A stretch of DNA of 64,000 bases from contig NZ_SMNA01000010.1 in assembly GCF_004353825.1 (NCBI RefSeq), positions 124,001 through 188,000 of the forward strand. The letters run 5' to 3'. Shown here one piece after another: positions 10,467 through 19,133 of this stretch. The notes beneath the pieces are model-generated. The model saw nothing but the letters and a program-made list of their open reading frames with translations, had not been told where the DNA came from and did not search any database. The stretch comes from Occultella glacieicola. Its GTDB lineage: Bacteria > Actinomycetota > Actinomycetes > Actinomycetales > Beutenbergiaceae. The number at the start of each line of letters is the position of its first letter. Positions within the stretch are counted from its first letter, which is position 1. A program made the position numbers and the translations under genes.

Positions 10467-12521
10467 CTACCCCGCGATCAAGACCCGGGCGACCACGCAC
10501 TCATAGGGCGCCATCCTCGGCCCCCGGGCGAGGCCGTGGGAGCCGAGCACCCCGGTCGCGGCCGGCAGGCCCCGGGGGCGCTTGATCGTGCGGTCGGTGA
10601 GGTTGACCTCGACGAGCCAGTCGTCGCCGTCGCCCGGGGCCGTGCGCACCCAGCCGAAGTACTCGCGCGAGCGTGGCAGCAGGGCACGGAACCCGCCGTC
10701 GGTCAGGGCCGGCTCGGCGCGGCGCAGCCGGATCAGGTCACGGTGGAAGGACAGCACCGAGCCCGGGTCCGCGCCCTGTTCGGCGACGGTGAAGCCGACC
10801 GAGTCCTCCCGGCCGACCTGCCACGGCGTGCCGGTGCTGAACCCCGTCGTCGGCCCGGGTTCCCAGCGCATCGGGACCCGGGCGTGATCGCGGGCCCCGG
10901 GCCGCACCCGGGCCAGGGCGTCCTCGTGGGCCACTCCGTCGGCGCGCAGTTCGGCCAGCCGGTTCACGGACTCGACATCCTTCAGTTCGGCCGCGGCGGC
11001 GAAGTCCTGGTTGATCGCCGCGATCTCCTGGCCCTGGAACAGGAACGGGGTGCCCGGCAGCGTCAGCTGGATCGTCGCCAGGGCCTTGGCCGCGGCGGAC
11101 CGCAGCACGGGGTCGCGGTCGCGTGTGCCGAGCACCTTGGACAGCATCCGCGGGTTGTCGTGGTTGTCCAGGAACAGGGCGATGGCGTCGTCCGGTCCCA
11201 ACCTGGCCAGATAGTCCAGGTAGAAGCCCTTGAGGTAGCCGAGGTCGTAGCGGTAGTCGTCCCAGCGGACCTTGCCCGGGCCGTCGAGCACGTCGAAATT
11301 GAACACCAGGTCGAGCTCGCGCCGGCGGGCGCCGCTGAGCAGCCGGGACATCTCCACCCCGACGCCGGGGGTCTCACCGACCAGCACGCCGACCGGGTCC
11401 GGTGGCTCGGGCACGCCGAGGGTGCCGTCGGCACCCCGCGAACGCACGGTCGACGGCGGTCGCGGGTCCTGGGCGGTGCGCGTGAAGCCCGTAGCGCGCA
11501 ACTCGCGCAGGTACTCGTGCAGCCGCGGCCCGAAGAAGTAGTGCTCGATGCCGGGGAAACCCATCAGGGCACCGATCGCCTCGTTGCCGTCGGGCAGGCC
11601 CGGGCGCTTCGAGATGTAGTTGATGACGTCGAGCCGGAAGCCGTCGATGCCGCGGGCCCGCCACCACCGCACGATCTCGGCGACCTCGGCCCGCACCCGC
11701 GGGTTCTCCCAGTTGAGGTCCATCTGTCCCGGCGCGAACAGGTGCAGCGCCCAGCGTTTCGCCTCCGGCAGCCAGCGCCAGGCGCTGCCGCCGAAGAAGG
11801 AGGCCCAGTTGTTCGGGGGCGGCCCGCTGCCGTCCTCGCCCGGGACCCCGGGCTGCAGGTGGTAATAGTCGCCGTAGGGACCGTCCGGGTCGGCGACGGC
11901 GGCCCGGAACCAGGCGTGCTCGGCGGAGGTGTGGTTGACCACGAGGTCGAGGATGATCCGCATCCCGCGCTCGTGCGCGCCGGCGATGAGGTCGTCGAGG
12001 TCGGCCAGGGTGCCCATCTCGGACATGACCGCGCGGTAGTCCCGCACGTCGTAGCCCATGTCCTCGTTCGGGGAGTCGAAGATCGGCGACAGCCACACGC
12101 AGTCGACCCCGAGGTCGGCGAGGTGATCGAGGCGCGAGGTGACGCCGCGGAGGTCACCCACGCCGTCGCCGTCGGAGTCCGCGAACGAACGCGGGTAGAC
12201 CTGGTAGAAGACCGCCCGCCGCCACCAGGGCGGCTGCGCCGCTGGAGTGCCCGACGGCGTGGGGTCGCCTCCGGACGCGGCGTCCGGCTCGTGGTGGTGG
12301 TTGTGGTCGGCGAGCACCGTGATCAGCGACGGGGCGAACTCCTCGCCGAGGATGGGCCGGACGAGCCGGGCGACGGTGCTCAGGCGCAGGTTCGCCACGA
12401 CCGGGTTGCGCACCCAGAGCGACGACCGGCCCAGCTGCAGCAGCACCTTGTCGATGGCGTCCCGCCCGACCGGGTGGCCGTAGATCTCCTTGAGTCGCGT
12501 GTTCGCGTCAACGGGGGTCAT
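10467..12521 (-). CDS. GH13 alpha-glucosidase with N-terminal helical extension
   Basis: A 684-residue GH13 enzyme of the oligo-1,6-glucosidase / alpha-glucosidase type. Conserved regions: YPRSFADSDGDGVGDLRG, region I DLVVNHTSAEH, region II DGFRLDVIN (nucleophile Asp), region III LVGETPG (acid/base Glu), region IV FLDNHDNPR. The first 95 residues precede the barrel: ANTRLKEIYGHPVGRDAIDK and LLQLGRSSLWVRNPV look like a small conserved helical module, then a His/Pro-rich linker. No signal peptide, so it acts on sugars inside the cell. It begins 14 nt inside the end of the upstream GPH symporter gene, so uptake and hydrolysis are coupled. Confidence 0.93.
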   Translation of the reverse strand: MTPVDANTRLKEIYGHPVGRDAIDKVLLQLGRSSLWVRNPVVANLRLSTVARLVRPILGEEFAPSLITVLADHNHHHEPDAASGGDPTPSGTPAAQPPWWRRAVFYQVYPRSFADSDGDGVGDLRGVTSRLDHLADLGVDCVWLSPIFDSPNEDMGYDVRDYRAVMSEMGTLADLDDLIAGAHERGMRIILDLVVNHTSAEHAWFRAAVADPDGPYGDYYHLQPGVPGEDGSGPPPNNWASFFGGSAWRWLPEAKRWALHLFAPGQMDLNWENPRVRAEVAEIVRWWRARGIDGFRLDVINYISKRPGLPDGNEAIGALMGFPGIEHYFFGPRLHEYLRELRATGFTRTAQDPRPPSTVRSRGADGTLGVPEPPDPVGVLVGETPGVGVEMSRLLSGARRRELDLVFNFDVLDGPGKVRWDDYRYDLGYLKGFYLDYLARLGPDDAIALFLDNHDNPRMLSKVLGTRDRDPVLRSAAAKALATIQLTLPGTPFLFQGQEIAAINQDFAAAAELKDVESVNRLAELRADGVAHEDALARVRPGARDHARVPMRWEPGPTTGFSTGTPWQVGREDSVGFTVAEQGADPGSVLSFHRDLIRLRRAEPALTDGGFRALLPRSREYFGWVRTAPGDGDDWLVEVNLTDRTIKRPRGLPAATGVLGSHGLARGPRMAPYECVVARVLIAG

Positions 12522-13974
12522 CGCGGCCTCCGCCCGGTGGTGGCGCCTCGACGCCCAGGGCGAGCGGTGGCCGTGCTCCGGCCTCCCGAGCGTCGAGGTC
12601 TCCCACGATCGCCGCGTAGGTGGCCTCGTCGAGTCGGTAACGGCGCCGCAGTACCACCCAGCTGACGACGACGAGCAGGATCGGCAGCCCCATCATGGCG
12701 GCCCTGAACGCCGCGGCGCCGCCCGCCGTGACGTCCGCCGCGGTGTCGGCGTCGTTCACGCCGGAGAGGATCAGGGTCAGCCCCACGACGCCGGCCGCGA
12801 GCCCGCTGGAGGCCTTGTAGATGAACGGCTGCAGGGAGAACGTGACGGACTCGTTGCGCCGACCCAGCTTCCACTGCCCGTACTCCACGGAGTCGGCGAT
12901 GAACAGCATCATGAGCAGCTGGATGAAGGCCTGCCCGCTGAACAGCAGCACCCCGGCGATGCCGATCCCCACCATCGTGGCGTCCGCGAGCAGGAACACG
13001 ACGTAACCGGCCACGCAGAGCCCGCTGGCCAGCAGGTGCACGCCGCGCCGGGACAGCCGGGCGGAGACGAGGGGGAACACGAGCAGCCCGATGATCTGCG
13101 TGACGCCGAGGATCGCCGCGAACACCGAGTACATCCCCGCGTCGCCGAAGATGTAGGTGAAGTAGTACAGCCCGAGGCTCGTGGTGACCGTATAGCCGGT
13201 CATGAACGCCACCATCGCCACCGTGACCCACAGGAGCTGGTCGTTGCGGGCGATCACCCCGAGCAGCTCCCGGAGCGGGGTGGGCGAGATCGTCGCGACG
13301 GCGACCTGTTGGCGGGTGGCGACCAGCGTGATCGTCTGGAACGCGAGCATGATGACGACCACGATCACGGCGAGTACGAACCACGCGCGGTGGGCCGAGC
13401 CGAGCGCGTTCTCGAGCGCCTCGGTCACCGGCACCAGCGCCACGACCAGGGAGAACAGGCCCACGTTCGCGCAGACCCGGGCGACGACGCCGATCCGCTC
13501 GCGTTCGCGCTGGACCCGGGACAGGGAGGGCAGCATGCCGTAGAAGGAGATGTCGTTGACGGTGTAGGCGACCTCCCAGAGCAGGTAGACGCTCACGAAG
13601 ACGACGATGAACCACGCCCCCTGGACACCCCAGTCGGAGAACATGAGCACCGTGGCCGCCGCCCAGGCCAGCCCACCGACGGCGATCCACGGCTTGAACT
13701 TGCCCCACCGGGACCGGGTGTTGTCCACCACGAACCCCATGACCGGGTCGTTGACGGCGTCGAACAGGCGCATCAGGACGAGCACCACGGTGATCACGCC
13801 CAGGGTCTCGTTGGAGACCCCGACCACCTCGGTGAGGTAGACGAGCAGGAAGAGGGTCACCATCGCGGCGACCATGTCCCGCCCGAGGGTGCCCAGGCCG
13901 AAGCCCCAGACGTTGCGTCGGTGCAGTGCTTCCGGTGCTTCCGGTGCGCCGTCGCCGCCGGGGGAGTTGTCCAC
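12508..13974 (-). CDS. GPH-family sugar:cation symporter (MFS)
   Basis: A 488-residue membrane protein with about 12 hydrophobic segments and glycoside-pentoside-hexuronide symporter signatures: LRHxVWG-like NVWGFGLGTLGRDM, DAVNDPVMGFVVDNTRSRWG (the MFS loop 2-3 motif) and the late QWKLGRRNESVTFSLQPF. It should import a glycoside with a cation, probably an alpha-glucoside given the overlapping downstream glucosidase. The GTG at 13974 gives the expected N-terminus; no strong ribosome binding site is present, though CAGACT 6 nt upstream could serve as a -10 for a near-leaderless message. The frame is open further upstream without resemblance. Confidence 0.92.
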   Translation of the reverse strand: MDNSPGGDGAPEAPEALHRRNVWGFGLGTLGRDMVAAMVTLFLLVYLTEVVGVSNETLGVITVVLVLMRLFDAVNDPVMGFVVDNTRSRWGKFKPWIAVGGLAWAAATVLMFSDWGVQGAWFIVVFVSVYLLWEVAYTVNDISFYGMLPSLSRVQRERERIGVVARVCANVGLFSLVVALVPVTEALENALGSAHRAWFVLAVIVVVIMLAFQTITLVATRQQVAVATISPTPLRELLGVIARNDQLLWVTVAMVAFMTGYTVTTSLGLYYFTYIFGDAGMYSVFAAILGVTQIIGLLVFPLVSARLSRRGVHLLASGLCVAGYVVFLLADATMVGIGIAGVLLFSGQAFIQLLMMLFIADSVEYGQWKLGRRNESVTFSLQPFIYKASSGLAAGVVGLTLILSGVNDADTAADVTAGGAAAFRAAMMGLPILLVVVSWVVLRRRYRLDEATYAAIVGDLDAREAGARPPLALGVEAPPPGGGRDDPR

Positions 13975-14032
13975 GCGAGAAGTCTGCCAGCCCGCGTTGT
14001 CGAAATCGTCGACTCCGCTCCGACCTATGGTC

Positions 14033-14557
14033 ATGACACGCAACCAGGCACCCACCGACCCGACCACCACCGACCTGCTGGGCTGGGTCCAGCACACGAT
14101 CGAGCACCTCTGCGGATCCACCCAGGGGCTCACCGAGGCCCAGGTACGCACGCCGGTGGCGCCGTCCGGATGGACCGTCGCCGGCCTGCTCGGGCACGTC
14201 CACGACTCCACCATCTTCTGGCTCCACCACGTCCTCGGCGGACACCCGATGACGTTCGAGGAGGATCCGTGGGACAACGACCCGGACCTCCCGCTCGTGG
14301 CCCTGGTGGACCGTCTGCGGCAGGACACCGCCGCGGCGTGCGCGGCCGTCGAGCACCTCGGCAACGACACCGCGCCGCTTTGGTGGCCGGACGGTGCCTG
14401 GGGTGGCTACCGCCAGACCACGGTCCGGGGCGTGCTCCTGCACCTGCTGAACGACAACGCCGCCCACACCGGCCAGCTCGACATGGCCCGGGAGCACCTC
14501 GACGGCGGTGTCTGGGATCACGCCGTCGACGGCGTCCGGCTGCCCTCGAGGGGGTGA
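14033..14557 (+). CDS. DinB-fold (DUF664 / mycothiol-transferase-like) protein
   Basis: A 174-residue four-helix DinB-superfamily protein. Features are VAPSGWTVAGLLGHVHDST, where the His provides a metal ligand, and LLHLLNDNAAHTGQLDMARE, where His/His-like ligands recur. These metal-dependent proteins include thiol S-transferases that detoxify electrophiles with mycothiol or bacillithiol; substrate here is unknown. ATG 14027 (M-V-M) and ATG 14033 are both possible; neither has a good ribosome binding site. It heads a run of three small proteins (DinB, VOC, GyrI-like) that look like detoxification or resistance functions. Confidence 0.85.
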   Translation: MTRNQAPTDPTTTDLLGWVQHTIEHLCGSTQGLTEAQVRTPVAPSGWTVAGLLGHVHDSTIFWLHHVLGGHPMTFEEDPWDNDPDLPLVALVDRLRQDTAAACAAVEHLGNDTAPLWWPDGAWGGYRQTTVRGVLLHLLNDNAAHTGQLDMAREHLDGGVWDHAVDGVRLPSRG

Positions 14558-14663
14558 CGCCGCTCGATGGCGATGCGGCCGGGGTGCCCGGGGCGGGTTG
14601 TGCATCCCCGCCCCGGCGAGGACGATCTGGATATCCGATCGGAAACACGAGAAGAGGTTCGTC

Positions 14664-15092
14664 ATGGCCCGGCTCAACCCCTACCTCAACTTCACGGACA
14701 ACGCCCGGGCGGCGCTGGAGTTCTACCACTCGGTGTTCGGTGGCGAACTGAGCATGAACACCTTCGCCGAGTTCGGCCAGGCGGAGGACCCGGCCGATGC
14801 GGAAAAGATCATGCACGGCCAGCTCGAGGGCGACGGTGGCCTCCTGCTGATGGCCTCGGACACCCCGGCCGGGATGCCGGTCTCCGGTACCGACGGCAAC
14901 ATCTCGGTGTCGCTCTCCGGCGGACCGGAGGACGACGCGACCCTGCGCCGTCACTGGGACGCGCTCTCCGGGAGCGGTTCGGTCACGGTGCCGCTCGAGG
15001 TGGCCCCCTGGGGTGATGCGTTCGGCATGTGCGTCGACGGCTTCGGGATCAACTGGCTCGTCAACATCGCCGGGAACACTCCGGAGCAGTGA
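14664..15092 (+). CDS. PhnB-like VOC-family protein
   Basis: A 142-residue vicinal-oxygen-chelate protein of the PhnB/YjdN type: LNPYLNFTDNARAALEFYHS, FGGELSMNTFAEFG, ADTP-like LLMASDTPAG and the terminal WGDAFGMCVDGFGINWLVN. Such proteins are thought to be glyoxalase or drug-binding relatives; no specific reaction can be assigned. The ATG has GAAGAGG 6 nt upstream. The frame extends upstream to 14508 but overlaps the DinB gene and shows no resemblance. The stop overlaps the next gene's GTG (GTGA). Confidence 0.9.
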   Translation: MARLNPYLNFTDNARAALEFYHSVFGGELSMNTFAEFGQAEDPADAEKIMHGQLEGDGGLLLMASDTPAGMPVSGTDGNISVSLSGGPEDDATLRRHWDALSGSGSVTVPLEVAPWGDAFGMCVDGFGINWLVNIAGNTPEQ

Positions 15093-15709
15093 CGGACAAG
15101 GTCGACTTCAAGAAGAGCCTCGACGCCTACCGGGCCAGGCAGGGTGAGTTCCGGATCCTCGACGTGCCCGAACTGCAGTACCTGATGATCGACGGCCACG
15201 GCGACCCGAACACCTCCGAGGACTTCACCGCTGCCCTGGAGGCGCTGTACCCGGTGGCCTACAAACTCAAGTTCGCGAGCAGGACCGGCCTCGGCCGCGA
15301 CTACGTGGTGATGCCGCTGGAGGGTCTGTGGTGGGCCGAGGACATGGAGGCGTTCACGTCCGCGCGGGACAAGTCCCAGTGGGACTGGACGCTCCTGATC
15401 ATGGTCCCGGACTGGATCGGGCCCGAGCTGTTCACCGCCGCCGTCGAGCAGGCAGGCAGGAAGGGGCCTCCGGCCCGGCTCGCGCAGGTACGGCTGGACT
15501 CCCTGGCCGAGGGCCGGTGCGTCCAGACCCTGCACGTGGGCTCCTTCGACGACGAAGCCCCGGTCCTGCGGCGCCTGCACCACGAGTTCATCCCGGACAG
15601 CGGTCTGCGCATGAGGGGAACCCACCACGAGATCTACCTGACCGACAGCCGCCGAACGCCGCCGGAGCGGCAGCGCACGATCCTACGTCAGCCGGTCGTG
15701 CCGGCCTGA
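15089..15709 (+). CDS. GyrI-like small-molecule-binding domain protein
   Basis: A 206-residue single-domain protein of the GyrI-like family (related to the effector domains of BmrR/Rob). Landmarks: DVPELQYLMIDGHGDPN, ALYPVAYKLKF, MPLEGLWWAED, and the C-terminal LHHEFIPDSGLRMRGTHHEI followed by EIYLTDSRRT. No DNA-binding domain is attached, so it is a stand-alone ligand binder. It starts with GTG overlapping the VOC stop by 4 nt, so the two are translationally coupled, and it ends 3 nt from the convergent TetR gene. Confidence 0.88.
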   Translation: MTDKVDFKKSLDAYRARQGEFRILDVPELQYLMIDGHGDPNTSEDFTAALEALYPVAYKLKFASRTGLGRDYVVMPLEGLWWAEDMEAFTSARDKSQWDWTLLIMVPDWIGPELFTAAVEQAGRKGPPARLAQVRLDSLAEGRCVQTLHVGSFDDEAPVLRRLHHEFIPDSGLRMRGTHHEIYLTDSRRTPPERQRTILRQPVVPA

Positions 15710-15712
15710 GGC

Positions 15713-16390
15713 TCAGGTCGAGTCCCGACGGCGCCGCTCCAGTCCGGAGAGCATCAGGTCGATCGAGAACGCGAACTCCTCATCGTCGTCGCAACCGCCC
15801 AGGCCGCCCTCGTGCGTGCTCGCCACGGCCAGTTCGGCCAGCCGCGGCAGTTCCCGGGTGAAGAACGCCAGTTGCGCCGCGGCGACCGCGGGTGGCGGCG
15901 GCCCGGCCGCGGCGTCGTCGAACAGGTCGTCGCTGAAGCCGAGGACCCGGCTGCCCAAGACGTGCAGCGCGTGGTGGGTCAGGGCCAGGTCGAGGCCGCC
16001 GGCCCGCAGGATCTCAAGCAGGGCGTTCAGGTGACGCAGGGTCGCCGGCGTGGGCTCGCGCCGGTCCTTGATCGCGCCGGCGGTCCACGGGTGGGCGAGC
16101 ATGGTGCGCCGGGCCGAGAGCATCAGGGCGCGCGCGTCCACGACCCAATCGCCCGACGGCGTCGCCACCGGTTCGATGTCGCTCACCACCGCGTCGGTCA
16201 TCAGCTCGAGCAGCCCGTCCTTGGTGCCGACGTGCCGGTAGAGCGACATCGGGTCGACACCGAGCTCGGTCGCGACACGGCGCATGCTGACGGCCGCCAG
16301 CCCGCCCTCGTCCGCGATGGCGATGGCCACGGCGACGACGCCGTCCCGGGTGAGTCCGGCTGGGATGGTCCGGGGCTGCTGCGCGCTCAT
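15713..16390 (-). CDS. TetR/AcrR family transcriptional regulator
   Basis: A 225-residue repressor. The N-terminal helix-turn-helix spans residues about 15-62 (AIADEGGLAAVSMRRVATEL then GVDPMSLYRHVGTKDGLLEL), the usual TetR start. The C-terminal domain resembles TetR_C (LSARRTMLAHPWTAGAI, HHALHVLGSRVLGFSDD). It is divergent from the F420-type oxidoreductase gene at 16509, and the 118-nt gap holds four tandem CTAC-N3-GTAG sites, almost certainly its operator. The small molecule it senses is unknown. Confidence 0.92.
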   Translation of the reverse strand: MSAQQPRTIPAGLTRDGVVAVAIAIADEGGLAAVSMRRVATELGVDPMSLYRHVGTKDGLLELMTDAVVSDIEPVATPSGDWVVDARALMLSARRTMLAHPWTAGAIKDRREPTPATLRHLNALLEILRAGGLDLALTHHALHVLGSRVLGFSDDLFDDAAAGPPPPAVAAAQLAFFTRELPRLAELAVASTHEGGLGGCDDDEEFAFSIDLMLSGLERRRRDST

Positions 16391-16424
16391 GGCCGGACAG
16401 TCTAGGCCCGTGACGTTGACGCGG

Positions 16425-16474
16425 CTACACCGTAGGCCTACGCTGTAGGCCTACGCTGTAGGCCTACGGTGTAG
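16425..16474. promoter_or_regulatory. Four-site tandem operator array, CTAC-N3-GTAG x4
   Basis: Four 11-bp sites CTAC-N3-GTAG lie at 16425-16435, 16438-16448, 16451-16461 and 16464-16474, each separated by GC, for a 13-bp period. The 50 bp is palindromic as a whole except for the two GCT spacers. The same stretch can be read as three perfect 10-bp palindromes GTAGGCCTAC (16432, 16445, 16458). It sits midway between the TetR gene and the reductase, so it is very probably the TetR operator. Confidence 0.8.
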
Positions 16475-16508
16475 ATCATGATCGAGAGTCCAGTGAAGGG
16501 CGTATGTC

Positions 16509-16985
16509 ATGTCGATCCAGAACCCGGCACCCCCGCTGCCGCCACGATGGTTCATCCGGTCCGCCTGGGCCGGGCACAAACTGCTGTACCGGGTCACCCG
16601 CCTCGGCCTGACCCGACCGGTCGACGGACGCAAGGCCGGCATCCTCCGGCTGCGCACCGTCGGCCGCCGCACCGGTGAGCCACGGGCCGTCATGATCTGC
16701 TACTTCCTCGACCATCCCGACGGTGCCGACCGCCCCGACCTCGTCACCCTCGCGATGAACGGCTGGGCACCGAGCCACCCTGCGTGGTGGCTGAACCTGC
16801 GGGCCAACCCCGAGGTCGAGGTGGACACGGTCGACGGCATCGCGCGTGTGCGGGGTCGCGAGGCCACCGGCGCCGAGAGGGACCGGCTCCTGGCCCGGTT
16901 CGACGACCACAGCGGGTGGGGCGAGGTCCGCAGATACGTCGCGGCGCGCCCGCACACGCCCGTCGTCGTCCTCTCGCCGCGCTGA
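16509..16985 (+). CDS. Deazaflavin (F420)-type nitroreductase family protein
   Basis: A 158-residue split beta-barrel protein of the DUF385 / F420-dependent nitroreductase family (Ddn-like). Signs are LRTVGRRTGEPRAVMICYF (the R-T-x-G-R-K/R-S/T-G motif), NGWAPSHPAWWLNLRANPEV and EVEVDTVDG-A-RVRGREA. It should bind the deazaflavin F420 or a related flavin and reduce an unidentified substrate. GAAGGG lies 8 nt upstream of ATG 16509. Divergent from the TetR repressor over the operator array, so expression is probably ligand-induced. Confidence 0.9.
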   Translation: MSIQNPAPPLPPRWFIRSAWAGHKLLYRVTRLGLTRPVDGRKAGILRLRTVGRRTGEPRAVMICYFLDHPDGADRPDLVTLAMNGWAPSHPAWWLNLRANPEVEVDTVDGIARVRGREATGAERDRLLARFDDHSGWGEVRRYVAARPHTPVVVLSPR

Positions 16986-17360
16986 ACCACCATCGTCTCA
17001 GTCGGACTCGGCCGCCCGGCCCGCGAGGATTCGGTCAGTAGTTCTGGGAGTTGGTTCGCGTAGAGTTCCTCGCGCCCTCGGCCGATGCCGATCCGGCTGA
17101 GCTGCCGGCCAGGGACCCGGGCACGGTTCCCAGAGTCCGCGCCAGCGGGTTGAACGACTGCATCGGAACCTCTCAAGCAATTCTCCAAACACGCCAAACT
17201 GGGGCGAGGTTAGGTAGTTCAAGGGATCGTTGTGGGCCCAGCATTCCGTCACGCCAGGGCTCGACCCATCGACCGGCGAGAGCTGGCGCGCTTGTGCGGA
17301 ACTGATCACCCGGCTCCGGCAACGCGAGCGAATTGCTCAGCTCGTCGCGAGCGCCCCGGG
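16986..17360. other. Gene-free interval between reductase and lysS
   Basis: About 375 nt between convergent genes. The middle (17170-17240) is noticeably less GC-rich than its surroundings. Open frames on both strands lack ribosome binding sites and recognisable motifs. No clear terminator hairpin was found. Confidence 0.45.
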
Positions 17361-19133
17361 TCAAGGCGTGAGCAGGGTGCGGACGCGGTCGGCCCCCACT
17401 GCCAGCAGCAGCGTGGGCAGCCGCGGCCCGGTGTCCTTGCCGATCAACAGGTGGTAGAGGAGCTTGAAGAACTGACGCTGCGCGGCACCCAGTGCGGCCG
17501 CCGTCTCGGGGTCGGTCCTGCGGTCGGGCTTGAAGTCGGCGGCCCGGCCGGCCTGCACCTTGGGCACGCCGTAGACCTGGTGGGTCAGCCCGTCGAGCGA
17601 CCACGCGTCGTCGATCGCGGGGAGCTCCGAACCCTTGCCGTCCAACAGGATTCGCAGCCCCTCACGTTGTGCGTCGGTCAGCGCGGCGAGCGCCTCGGCA
17701 TCGGGAGACGCGCGCACGACCGTCCGGTCCTCGGGCGCCATCTGCGTCTCGACCCACGCGCTCGCGCGGTCGAGGCGCGGGCGCAGCTCGTCGAGGGAGG
17801 ACACCGGGTCGGTCGGGTCGAGGGACCTCAGGATGCGCAGGGTCTGCTCGTCGTCGCCGGTGGTGATGTCCACGACCGACGCGATCGTGCGATAGGGCAG
17901 CGGGTGCGGCGTCATCGGCAGTTCACCGGCGGCCACCGACACCGCGCGAGCGTGCGCCGCGAGGTCGCCGGGCTGCGCCGAGTCGCCGGAAACCTTGCGC
18001 ACCAACGAGTCCCACTCGTCGTACATGCGCTGGATCTCGGCGTCGAGCGCCACGTCGAACGCCTGGTTGGGACGCTTGCGCGCATAGAGCCAACGCAACA
18101 GCGGGGCCTCCATGAACCGCAGCGCCTCGACCGGCGTGGGCACACCACCGCGCGAGGAGGACATCTTGGCCATCCCGCGGATGCCGACGAACGCGTACAT
18201 CGGGCCGAGCGGGCGCTCCCAGCCGAAGAGCGGCGCGATCTCCTTGCCGACGGCGTAGGACGAGCCGGGGCTCTGGTGGTCGACGCCCGATGGTTCGAAG
18301 GTGACCTTTTCGTACGCCCAGCGCATCGGCCAGTCGACCTTCCACACGAGTTTGCCCCGGCGGTGCTCGCGGAGCAGCACGGTCTCGGTGTGACCACAAC
18401 GGCAGGTGTAGGTCATCTCGGTGGACGCGTCGTCGTAGGAGGTCACCGCCGTGAAGTCGGTGCCGCAGGAGGAGCAGTACGGCTTGTACGGGTAGTAGTC
18501 GGAGCCGGCCGAGCCGTCGTCCTCGAACGCGGCGCCGGAGCCCTCGACGGCCGCTGCAGCCGCGGCCACGTCGTCCTCGGAGAGTTTCTTCTGCCGGCCC
18601 TTCTGCTTCTCACCGCTCTGCCCGGGAAGCGTGCGGTACTGGGCAAGCACCCTGTCGATCTCCGCGCGCTGCGACATCGCGAACAGCACGTGCTCGACGT
18701 AGGCGCCCGAGGTGTACTGCTCGGTCTGGCTGATGCCGCGGTAGGTGATGCCGAGCTGGGCCAGGCCGTCCTCGATCTCCGCGCGGAAGTGCGCGGCCCA
18801 GGAGTCGTGCGGTGAGCCCTTCGGCGCGGGCACCGCCGTCAGCGGCTTGCCGATGTGTTGGGCGTACGACTCGTCGACCCCCTCGACGGCGGGCACCTTG
18901 CGGTAGCGGTCGAAGTCGTCCCAGCTGATGATGTGCTCGACCTCGACACCGCGACGGCGGATCTCGTCGGCCACGAGGTGCGGCGTCATGACCTCACGCA
19001 GGTTGCCCAGGTGCACCGGACCGGACGGCGAGATGCCGGAGGCACAGACGACTGGCGTGCCCAGCTTCTCGGCGGCCTCGATGGCCTCGTCCGCGAGTCG
19101 GGATACCCAGTCGTCGTAGTGCGCCTCAGTCAC
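17361..19133 (-). CDS. lysS: Lysyl-tRNA synthetase, class I
   Basis: Class I (archaeal-type) LysRS, 590 residues, charging tRNA-Lys. The HIGH-type signature appears as SGPVHLGN near residue 36 and the KMSKS-type loop as MAKMSSSRGG. A zinc-knuckle insert is visible with CSSCGTDF and TYTCRCGHTE. A low-complexity linker (VAAAAAAVEGSGAAFEDDG) splits the catalytic domain. Most bacteria use the class II enzyme; class I occurs in some actinobacteria, spirochaetes and alphaproteobacteria. The GTG start overlaps the 3' end of the response-regulator gene by 8 nt, so the synthetase lies downstream of a two-component system. Confidence 0.95.
   Translation of the reverse strand: MTEAHYDDWVSRLADEAIEAAEKLGTPVVCASGISPSGPVHLGNLREVMTPHLVADEIRRRGVEVEHIISWDDFDRYRKVPAVEGVDESYAQHIGKPLTAVPAPKGSPHDSWAAHFRAEIEDGLAQLGITYRGISQTEQYTSGAYVEHVLFAMSQRAEIDRVLAQYRTLPGQSGEKQKGRQKKLSEDDVAAAAAAVEGSGAAFEDDGSAGSDYYPYKPYCSSCGTDFTAVTSYDDASTEMTYTCRCGHTETVLLREHRRGKLVWKVDWPMRWAYEKVTFEPSGVDHQSPGSSYAVGKEIAPLFGWERPLGPMYAFVGIRGMAKMSSSRGGVPTPVEALRFMEAPLLRWLYARKRPNQAFDVALDAEIQRMYDEWDSLVRKVSGDSAQPGDLAAHARAVSVAAGELPMTPHPLPYRTIASVVDITTGDDEQTLRILRSLDPTDPVSSLDELRPRLDRASAWVETQMAPEDRTVVRASPDAEALAALTDAQREGLRILLDGKGSELPAIDDAWSLDGLTHQVYGVPKVQAGRAADFKPDRRTDPETAAALGAAQRQFFKLLYHLLIGKDTGPRLPTLLLAVGADRVRTLLTP

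Noticed and set aside
10323-12665. A 780-codon plus-strand frame antisense to the GH13 gene
   Set aside because: Low-complexity composition typical of antisense frames; the minus strand carries full GH13 motifs.
16425-16474. CRISPR-like or satellite repeat
   Set aside because: The 13-bp period is far too short for CRISPR, there are no spacers or cas genes, and the position between divergent genes fits an operator.
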